Below the pieces are notes generated by a model that saw only the letters and a list, made by a program, of their open reading frames with translations, made no database searches and had not been told where the DNA came from. From assembly GCF_000276665.1 (NCBI RefSeq), contig NW_004955402.1, positions 572,251 through 636,250 of the forward strand: a stretch of 64,000 nucleotides of DNA, read 5' to 3'. The position numbers and the translations under genes were made by a program. Below are positions 62,701-64,000 of the stretch, in pieces. The stretch's first letter is position 1. Each line of letters opens with the position of its first letter. Source of the stretch: Chinchilla lanigera (taxonomy: Eukaryota > Chordata > Mammalia > Rodentia > Chinchillidae).

Positions 62701-63156
62701 TACCACAGACAGTGCCCACCTTCTGCTGGAGCGGACATGACACACTCTCAGCGGTCACATTGGGGAAAGTGCTGCTCTCATGGACAGAGGCCTGGGAGGG
62801 ACACTCTTGAGCTTCCTACACTGCTCAACACAGGCCTTGACTGCTTTTTCCTAAATATTATTTCGCAGGTTAAATAGCCTGCATTAAAATACAGGAAGGA
62901 CAAAGACCTGTGTAGAAACTGTTACCTCAATGACAGGGCTCTCGGCAATGGCAGTGAGAACAACTCTGCTCGCCAAGGCTTCCGCTTGCATGATTGTCTC
63001 AGTGTCTGCTGAAAATGGCCACGAAGCAACCCTGAACACACATTTGAAAATCCCGGGATCCAACGGTATGAAAAGCACTGTTATCTCTTCTGCTGCATGT
63101 GGTCTTACGATGACTTTATTCTTGAAAACTAAACAAGGATATGTTGAGAGATCCAC
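32640..63156 (-). CDS. CEP192: CEP192 C-terminal half (25 exons, 3'-partial gene view)
   Basis: Encodes the last 1,119 residues of centrosomal protein 192, the scaffold that recruits pericentriolar material, NEDD1/gamma-tubulin complexes, Aurora A and Plk1 to centrosomes for centriole duplication and spindle assembly (family knowledge). I joined 25 exons by reading the minus strand and comparing from memory with human CEP192. Every intron is GT-AG, phases match at each junction, and the total of 3,360 bp is an exact multiple of three ending in TAA. Highly conserved stretches include GGTSNLILEGVKKLSDSYM, SILSNKQFLAWGGVPLGRTQ and LRLLIRGQDQDCFQ. The product consists of repeated PapD/ASH-like beta-sandwich domains; the kinase-binding N-terminal half lies off the right edge. 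The first residue here corresponds to about residue 1,419 of the 2,537-residue human protein. No frameshift or premature stop is seen, so the locus appears functional. Confidence 0.96.
33117..33175 (-). CDS. CEP192: CEP192 exon X (residues 1055-1074 start)
   Basis: This is a 59-bp exon: LKFLPPREPFHIRHSRYSL plus a split Arg. The acceptor is AATTGCAG|CTGAAG and the donor is CTGAG|GTGAGT. It matches human LKFLSPREPFYVKHSKYSL. Confidence 0.95.
33625..33751 (-). CDS. CEP192: CEP192 exon W (residues 1012-1054)
   Basis: This is a 127-bp exon. It completes Gly, then reads PPDESRRGVYAPKDAYTFPP and TQVGASRVLKVSVRNNSFVT, ending in HS. The acceptor is GCGAGCAG|GCCGCC and the donor is CACTCG|GTGAGA. The RGVYAP-D-Y-F-PT and NNSF-THS blocks match human. 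The exon is noticeably GC-rich. Confidence 0.94.
34833..34954 (-). CDS. CEP192: CEP192 exon V (residues 972-1012 start), diverged
   Basis: This is a 122-bp exon in the right order and phase. It encodes a poorly conserved linker: SFRERDEPKAAHAGTDSLVK, VDTTAIARRR, TTSEPSALLL. Only the spacing and a TDSL-K-D core resemble the human linker. The acceptor is TTTCTCCACAG|AGCTTC and the donor is CTCGG|GTACGC. The call rests on the frame continuing perfectly from exon U to exon W. Confidence 0.85.
35051..35210 (-). mobile_element. B1-type SINE with extra internal duplication
   Basis: In reverse orientation: GCAGGGTCTCCCTATGCAG, TCAGGCTGGCCTTGAACTC, and the box TCAGCCTCCCAAGTGCTTG repeated as TCAGCCTCCCAGAGTGCTGG. 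It lies in the CEP192 intron between exons U and V. Confidence 0.9.
35446..35822 (+). mobile_element. solo LTR, MaLR-like, antisense in CEP192 intron
   Basis: This 377-bp element begins TGTTACGG and ends CCAAGACA, with flanks GTCAC at 35,441-35,445 and 35,823-35,827. It carries an AATAAA signal on the plus strand, opposite to CEP192. It belongs to the same family as the copy at 23,639, with indels between them. It lies between exons U and V, and its 3' end is 56 bp from exon U. Confidence 0.85.
35879..35998 (-). CDS. CEP192: CEP192 exon U (residues 932-971)
   Basis: This is a 40-codon, phase 0 exon: VSITFLPRDQGDYAQFWDIE followed by CHPVKEPHLKHTLRFQLSGQ. The acceptor is GTCTGCAG|GTCTCC and the donor is GGACAG|GTGAGT. 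The VSITFLP...G-Y-Q pattern is a textbook ASH/PapD strand. A solo LTR ends 56 bp from the donor side of this exon. Confidence 0.97.
37475..37674 (-). mobile_element. B1-dID chimeric SINE
   Basis: Reverse order of ID part (GGCATTACTGGGGATGGAAC, CCACTGAGCTACATCCCAAG), T-rich linker, then a diverged B1 part (GATTACAGGTATGCACTATC). It lies in the intron between exons T and U. Confidence 0.8.
37691..37804 (+). mobile_element. B1-type SINE
   Basis: GCCAGATGTAGTGGCACATG, ATCTCAGCATTCAGGAGG and a 3' A tail. The centre is shortened. Confidence 0.8.
38191..38280 (+). mobile_element. ID-type SINE inside an L1 fragment
   Basis: GGGCTGGGGATGCAGCACAG, GCTTGCCTAGCATGCATAAG and GAGTTCAATCCCCAGTACC plus an A tail. 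Short flanking repeat TATCAAG on both sides. Confidence 0.85.
38388..38520 (-). mobile_element. B1-dID chimeric SINE, degraded
   Basis: Reverse ID part (CCCCAGCACTGGGGATTAAG, CTATGCCCCAGCC) followed by a decayed B1 part (GGAGCTGGGGTCTAAG, CAGCCCAGGTTAGCC). Confidence 0.7.
38552..39072 (+). repeat. 33-bp near-perfect direct repeat (two copies)
   Basis: Copies at 38,552-38,584 and 39,040-39,072 differ at one position and share a 25-bp identical core that begins TCAAGGTTGTTTTG. The left copy sits in the L1 fragment; the right copy has no further L1 context. Confidence 0.9.
39575..39670 (-). CDS. CEP192: CEP192 exon T (residues 900-931)
   Basis: This is a 32-codon, phase 0 exon: GVDDSGDVFRATYTAFRCAP followed by ISGTLGSHGTQK. 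The acceptor is CTTGCAG|GGAGTC and the donor is CAAAAG|GTGAGC. It is followed by the longest intron in the window (3,576 bp), which holds an L1 fragment and several SINEs. Confidence 0.95.
40393..40472 (-). CDS. CEP192: CEP192 exon S (residues 873-899)
   Basis: This is an 80-bp exon that completes Glu and reads SCLELENPGPTDVRWHLSSF and APPYVK. The acceptor is TTCTTGCAG|AGAGCT. The donor is AAG|GTCAGT, a weaker but valid GT site. It matches the human ESYLELEN-GTTDVKWHLSS segment. Confidence 0.95.
41365..41517 (+). mobile_element. B1-type SINE
   Basis: GTGTGGTGGTGCATGCC, internal duplication and GTCTCAAAAAGAC tail. A 14-bp target-site duplication with one mismatch lies at 41,351-41,364 and 41,518-41,531. 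It lies in the intron between exons R and S. Confidence 0.93.
41757..41964 (-). CDS. CEP192: CEP192 exon R (residues 804-873 start)
   Basis: This is a 208-bp exon, phase 0 in and phase 1 out. It begins KIVKVQIRENLTQEALLSRL, contains a variable stretch around GILGSLVPASGPP, then KPPSTQVQIRSKTVTFPAT and PGETS. The acceptor is TTTTTTCAG|AAAATT and the donor is CTCAG|GTAGTG. Confidence 0.95.
42016..42192 (-). mobile_element. B1-type SINE with (TTTTA)n tail
   Basis: Reverse orientation with a TTTTATTTTA-type tail at 42,016-42,045 and a complete B1 body. A perfect 15-bp target-site duplication (AGAGTGACTATTTTA) lies at 42,001-42,015 and 42,193-42,207. It lies in the intron between exons Q and R. 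Confidence 0.95.
42531..42636 (-). CDS. CEP192: CEP192 exon Q (residues 768-803)
   Basis: This is a 106-bp exon. It completes Glu, then reads SKQQILVSPNPSLSTKQLTL and PWSGSIYVHGDDGEK, ending before AAG|GTACTT. The acceptor is TTCTTAAG|GAGTAA. The VSPN-SLSTKQ and PWSG-IY blocks match human. Confidence 0.95.
43812..43897 (-). mobile_element. ID-type SINE
   Basis: Reverse: GAACTGGGAATTGAACTCC, GCACTGTGCCACTGAACTAT and ATCCCCAGC. Target-site duplication GCCACTCCACTT at 43,800-43,811 and 43,898-43,909. It lies in the intron between exons P and Q. Confidence 0.93.
44080..44203 (-). CDS. CEP192: CEP192 exon P (residues 727-768 start)
   Basis: This is a 124-bp exon that completes Cys and continues DMAKTGHFQIVNNSVRTLKF and ELYWPAHCLTVTPEHG. 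The acceptor is ACAGTAG|GTGATA and the donor is CCAGA|GTGAGT (phase 2). It is a typical ASH-module start with the FQIVNNS strand. Confidence 0.95.
44632..44810 (-). CDS. CEP192: CEP192 exon O (residues 667-727 start)
   Basis: This is a 179-bp exon encoding a serine/glycine/proline-rich linker (DSGLSGRHSGNVSLDVLPV, GPQGSPFPSRAA) followed by the conserved WTLRPEHLILLAPLA. The acceptor is TCTTCCCAG|TGACTC and the donor is GCCT|GTGAGT (phase 1). The linker is much less conserved than its neighbours, as expected of disordered sequence between beta domains. Confidence 0.93.
45375..45556 (+). mobile_element. B1-dID chimeric SINE
   Basis: AGCTGTAGTCCTGGCACTG, CAGCCTGAGCAACTTAGGG, then ID part GGAGTTGTAGCTTGGCG and GGGTGCAACCCCAGTACTG, with an A-rich tail. 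Confidence 0.8.
47930..48080 (-). CDS. CEP192: CEP192 exon N (residues 617-667 start)
   Basis: This is a 151-bp exon that completes Val and continues YDLPPRPNDIQLFYGNV, KIILSVIGESRD and GEFLQPSSHS. The acceptor is CTTTTCAG|TCTATG and the donor is AAAAG|GTAAAA. It starts the less conserved linker that continues into exon O. Confidence 0.95.
48444..48560 (+). mobile_element. B1-type SINE, shortened
   Basis: GCCAGCGTGGTGGTGCATGC, CTCAGGAGGCTGAGGCAG and GACCCTGTCTTAAAAAGG. Confidence 0.85.
49748..49884 (-). mobile_element. B1-type SINE, diverged
   Basis: Reverse: AAGCTCTCACTGTGTACATC, GGTGGCCTTGAACTCACTAT, TCAGCCTCCCAAGTGCTAG and GTGTGTGCCACCAC. Confidence 0.85.
50538..50647 (-). CDS. CEP192: CEP192 exon M (residues 580-617 start)
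   Basis: This is a 110-bp exon. It completes Arg, then reads ALSHNPGVVKRLLPEHSVLQ and NLDFAEVFQHEQLVDE. The acceptor is CTGGCAG|AGCCCT and the donor is GAAG|GTGAGC. The LLPEHSVLQN core is conserved; the first ten residues are diverged from human. Confidence 0.93.
50921..51010 (-). mobile_element. ID-type SINE
   Basis: Reverse: T tail, TACCGGGAATCGAACTCACG, GCTGTGCTGCTGAGC and TAAATCCCCAGCCCC. A perfect 17-bp target-site duplication (TCAGCTCTTATATTTTC) lies at 50,904-50,920 and 51,011-51,027. Low divergence suggests a young insertion. Confidence 0.96.
51307..51357 (+). repeat. G-run followed by purine tract
   Basis: GGCGGGGC and a run of 13 G, then AGAAAGAAAAAGAGAGAGAGG. Potential G-quadruplex or slippage-prone sequence in the intron between exons L and M. 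Confidence 0.85.
52835..52950 (-). CDS. CEP192: CEP192 exon L (residues 542-580 start)
   Basis: This is a 116-bp exon, phase 0 in and phase 2 out. It reads DVTVVYTPPDERNDQRTTTE and then LSTVYFFGGDEICRQQYR. The acceptor is GGCCTCAG|GATGTT and the donor is CGAAG|GTAGGT. The first half is moderately diverged from human; the LSTVY-FGGDE block is conserved. Confidence 0.95.
53167..53427 (-). CDS. CEP192: CEP192 exon K (residues 455-541)
   Basis: This is the largest exon in the window, 87 codons in phase 0. It begins IPLSGYGGTSNLILEG and ends DKFILKERMQE, with FSVRNTGSRAAFVKAVGFKD in the middle. It is the most confidently recognised exon because it is near-identical to human. The acceptor is TTTTTTAG|ATACCT and the donor is CAAGAA|GTAAGT. 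Confidence 0.98.
54161..54352 (+). mobile_element. B1-dID chimeric SINE
   Basis: GTAATGGCACACGCCTG, GGGCAACTTAGTGAGGC, then ID part TGGCTGGGCATGCAGCTC and GGGTTCAATCTCCAG. Confidence 0.85.
54828..54950 (+). repeat. imperfect (CCCTCACA)n-type tandem repeat
   Basis: About 120 bp of CCCTCACA, CCCTTCACA and CCTCACGC variants, C-rich on the plus strand. It lies in the 2.8-kb intron between exons J and K. Confidence 0.85.
55998..56112 (-). mobile_element. B1-type SINE
   Basis: Reverse: GTCTTTTTGAGACAGGG, GCAGCCCAGGCTAGCCTGG and GAATTCTAGATATGTGCC. The internal duplication is lacking. It lies in the intron between exons J and K, about 145 bp from exon J. Confidence 0.85.
56257..56433 (-). CDS. CEP192: CEP192 exon J (residues 396-454)
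   Basis: This is a 59-codon, phase 0 exon. It begins LQNTFGSEERLTSNCEV and contains VLFAPTRLSCMLAKLEIKQL, a conserved ASH-type strand pair. The acceptor is TTGTAG|CTTCAG and the donor is TTCATG|GTAAGG. The 2.8-kb intron that follows is rich in SINEs and simple repeats. Confidence 0.95.
56521..56611 (-). CDS. CEP192: CEP192 exon I (residues 365-395)
   Basis: This is a 91-bp exon. The first base completes Gln; it then reads LQKLVLRSSHASSAQ and HLRLLIRGQDQDCFQ. The acceptor is GTCTGTAG|GCTTCA and the donor is TTCCAG|GTTCGT. It is separated from exon J by an intron of only 87 bp. Confidence 0.95.
57830..57950 (+). mobile_element. ID-type SINE with long A-rich tail
   Basis: GGCTGGGGATTTAGCTCAG, CCTGGCAAGCACAAGGTCG and GAGTTCAACTCCCGGTACC, then an (AAAT)n tail. 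Flanking duplication AAAGAAATGTG at 57,811-57,821 and 57,951-57,961. It lies in the intron between exons H and I. Confidence 0.93.
58195..58371 (-). CDS. CEP192: CEP192 exon H (residues 306-365)
   Basis: This is a 177-bp exon encoding RILKIFVHPCGPQYEVVLKG and then SILSNKQFLAWGGVPLGRTQ, nearly identical to human in these blocks. It contains CCSDLPS where human has C-LDIPS, one residue more. The donor is ACA|GTACGT, leaving CA to be completed by the G that opens exon I (Gln). Confidence 0.95.
59160..59278 (-). CDS. CEP192: CEP192 exon G (residues 267-306 start)
   Basis: This is a 119-bp exon entering in phase 0 and leaving in phase 2. It begins VPEQGSHFSV and contains LKPGEEHEVIVSFTPKDP, the classical PapD/ASH pattern of a proline-glycine turn followed by a V-F-P strand. 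The donor is GAAAG|GTAATA; the split codon completes Arg with exon H. Confidence 0.95.
59759..59851 (-). CDS. CEP192: CEP192 exon F (residues 236-266)
   Basis: This is a 31-codon, phase 0 exon: TVHLLASVNS..., then the strongly conserved LPLKNAGNIEVYLDIK. The acceptor is CCTGTAG|ACTGTG and the donor is ATCAAG|GTGAGA. The KNAGN motif is a typical ASH-domain strand. Confidence 0.95.
59946..60085 (-). CDS. CEP192: CEP192 exon E (residues 189-235)
   Basis: This is a 140-bp exon entering in phase 1. It reads ETLGSAEEF, then VDIEVDSPNPTP, and ends ARIHAPRDLQ before CAG|GTGCCC. The acceptor TTTTTGTAG at 60,086 gives the same residue count as human (DILDSAEEF). A second in-frame AG lies 9 bp further in (exon start 60,076) and would delete three residues. 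The next intron is only 94 bp. Confidence 0.93.
60394..60457 (-). CDS. CEP192: CEP192 exon D (residues 168-188)
   Basis: This is a short 64-bp exon encoding DPKFLIIWVLFHSPKKLIAS plus S and the first base of a split codon (phase 1 exit). The acceptor is TTTTGTAG|GATCCA and the donor is TCTTCAG|GTAACA. It matches the conserved human core WVLFHSPKK. Confidence 0.94.
60522..60627 (-). mobile_element. ID-type SINE
   Basis: Reverse: T-rich tail, TACCGGGAATCGAACTCACG, GCCAGGCAGGCGCTGTGC and AAATCCCCAGCCCC. Perfect 14-bp target-site duplication AAGACTGAAATCTT at 60,508-60,521 and 60,628-60,641. It lies in the intron between exons C and D, about 65 bp upstream of the acceptor of exon D. Confidence 0.96.
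60850..61310 (-). mobile_element. L1 ORF2 3' end / 3' UTR fragment
   Basis: In the minus-strand sense it encodes residues like the L1 ORF2 C-terminus (YLYMMEHHSATKKDKFESFV, then GKWMTLKPC). Antisense landmarks are also clear: CATCTGTCTGTTGATGGAC and CACACTATTCCCACTAACAG. It has the same orientation as CEP192, in the intron between exons C and D, ending about 90 bp from exon C. Confidence 0.85.
61400..61543 (-). CDS. CEP192: CEP192 exon C (residues 120-167)
   Basis: This is a 48-codon, phase 0 exon. The acceptor is TCAACAG|AATGCC and the donor is GGACAG|GTAGGC. It begins NALAWRCFTF and ends MPASYEGQ, matching the human order. The central part, FAKEPVPASLKTAPYADVV, is more diverged. An L1 fragment starts about 90 bp downstream in the next intron. 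Confidence 0.95.
61701..61826 (-). CDS. CEP192: CEP192 exon B (residues 78-119)
   Basis: This is a 42-codon exon, phase 0 at both ends, flanked by ATAG|GTAGAA and GCT|GTAAGT. It contains the conserved block VLDFGDVTYGGWKALPVKLI, which opens a new PapD/ASH-type module. The following intron is only 157 bp. Confidence 0.95.
62926..63156 (-). CDS. CEP192: CEP192 exon A (window residues 1-77)
   Basis: This is a 77-codon exon, phase 0 at both ends. The acceptor is TTTTTTAAAG before GTGGATCTC and the donor is GAG|GTAACA. It begins VDLSTYPCLVFKNK and ends AIAESPVIE. It is part of a PapD-like module; VIVRPHAAEEITVLFIPLDP is typical of an ASH strand pair. An alternative donor 21 bp downstream (ACACAG|GTCTTT) is rejected because exon B continues directly with the residues expected after VIE. 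Confidence 0.95.
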
Positions 63157-64000
63157 CTTTAAAAAAGAACCACAAAGTTTGTTAAGAAATGGCTTTACTT
63201 TGAAAATCAAGGAGAATCCCCTAGGTGAAGATTCCCTCTCCCAGATACATGCACTCCTCAGCTCGGACATCATGTCTTCCAAAACATCATGACCTATAAA
63301 ACCTAATTAGTTGACATGCTTCATAAACTGAGTTGCTGTTGCTACATAAACACTGTGCCTTCCTGGTCCATTTCTGCACAGACCTGGTTATCTCACATTC
63401 ACTTCTACAGGGTGCTGCAATGGTATTCACAGCTGGGAGCTTTCCCTGGGATGTGGTGCTACTTCTGCCCAGGGCTAACCACACTGGTCCCGTCCCCTTC
63501 TCTCCATAAGTGGGGATCTTCTTCCCAGCTCCCACCGCCACAGCCACCTCTCACCTTCCATCCTCAGCCTCTCCTTTAATCCCCTGCTTTTTGTAACCCA
63601 AGGATCCAAAAGCAGAGGAACACCAAGGAAAGTAAGAAGTGTGGAGAAGACCTTATGCGGCCAGGGAGAAAAGGCTGCTGCCTAGGGCGAAAGAAGTGCA
63701 GCCGCTCAGCCTCCTTCCCAGCAGGAGGAAGAAAGGAGACTTGGGGTCCAGAGTTACAGTGACAGTGGTCATCACTGCTCACATCAATCACATTCAACAA
63801 AGTCAGACTCAGGAAGTGGAGCCAGAAGTCAGAGCACTTAGTGACGTAAACACCAGTGCTAAAAGCAAACCGCAGTGGTTTTATAAATAAGTAACAAAGA
63901 CAGAAGCTACAAACTCATTCAGATCTTGCTTCTCACTCTGTAAGTACTGCGACCGAGGGGCAGAGAAGATCCCGCGCGGGACAGCTAAGCAGCAGTGAGG
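63157..64000 (-). other. CEP192: CEP192 intron upstream of exon A
   Basis: The frame of exon A stays open for about 42 codons upstream, but the sequence is not conserved and the acceptor at 63,157 is strong. No further exon was recognised before the window edge. Confidence 0.7.

Noticed and set aside
62905..62925. Alternative donor ACACAG|GTCTTT for CEP192 exon A
   Set aside because: It would add seven residues (VTVSTQ-like) not expected from the family; the GAG|GTAACA donor joins directly to the conserved start of exon B.
1..64000. CRISPR arrays, bacterial operons, phage or defence systems
   Set aside because: The window is vertebrate nuclear DNA with spliced exons and SINEs; no regularly spaced repeat array or prokaryotic gene pattern is present.

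Overview
This window is mammalian nuclear DNA, almost certainly from a rodent. Evidence: intron-rich vertebrate gene structure, tRNA-derived ID-type SINEs, 7SL-derived B1-type SINEs with the internal duplication, chimeric B1-dID-like SINEs, L1 remnants and MaLR-like solo LTRs. The ID family here has an unusual B box (GAGTTCAATTCC) and ends in GGTACC-like sequence. It is not the classical rat or mouse form. I suspect a non-murid lineage such as beaver, but cannot prove it from sequence alone.

The one protein gene I can support is the 3' half of CEP192 (centrosomal protein 192) on the minus strand, from about 63,156 down to 32,640, with a short 3' UTR ending near 32,390. I resolved 25 consecutive coding exons. 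All junctions are GT-AG, all phases agree, and together they give 3,360 bp, that is 1,119 residues plus a stop. This corresponds to roughly the last 44% of the 2,537-residue human protein. It is the tail of PapD/ASH-like beta-sandwich modules; the Aurora-A and Plk1 binding N-terminus lies beyond the right edge. Exons A to Y below are numbered within the window, not by gene.

From 1 to about 32,350 no coding exon is recognisable. This part holds unique intergenic or long-intron DNA, several SINEs, decayed L1 and older repeats, one intact solo LTR (23,639-23,989), a possible conserved noncoding element (about 22,240-22,560), and a GC-rich CpG island with GC boxes around 12,590-14,300 that is interrupted by a 764-bp assembly gap (13,438-14,201). 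In human the next gene beyond the 3' end of CEP192, in the same orientation, is LDLRAD4; the island could be its promoter or that of an unannotated transcript, which is inference only.

The CEP192 introns carry many repeats: ID elements with clear target-site duplications, B1 elements, an L1 ORF2 3' fragment, and a second solo LTR whose end lies 56 bp from exon U. I found no CRISPR array, operon, bacterial mobile element, RNA gene or novel defence-like system. The unusual features are modest: two related solo LTRs with the same 5-bp flank, a tandem in-frame splice acceptor in CEP192, a 33-bp near-perfect direct repeat, and the gapped orphan CpG island.
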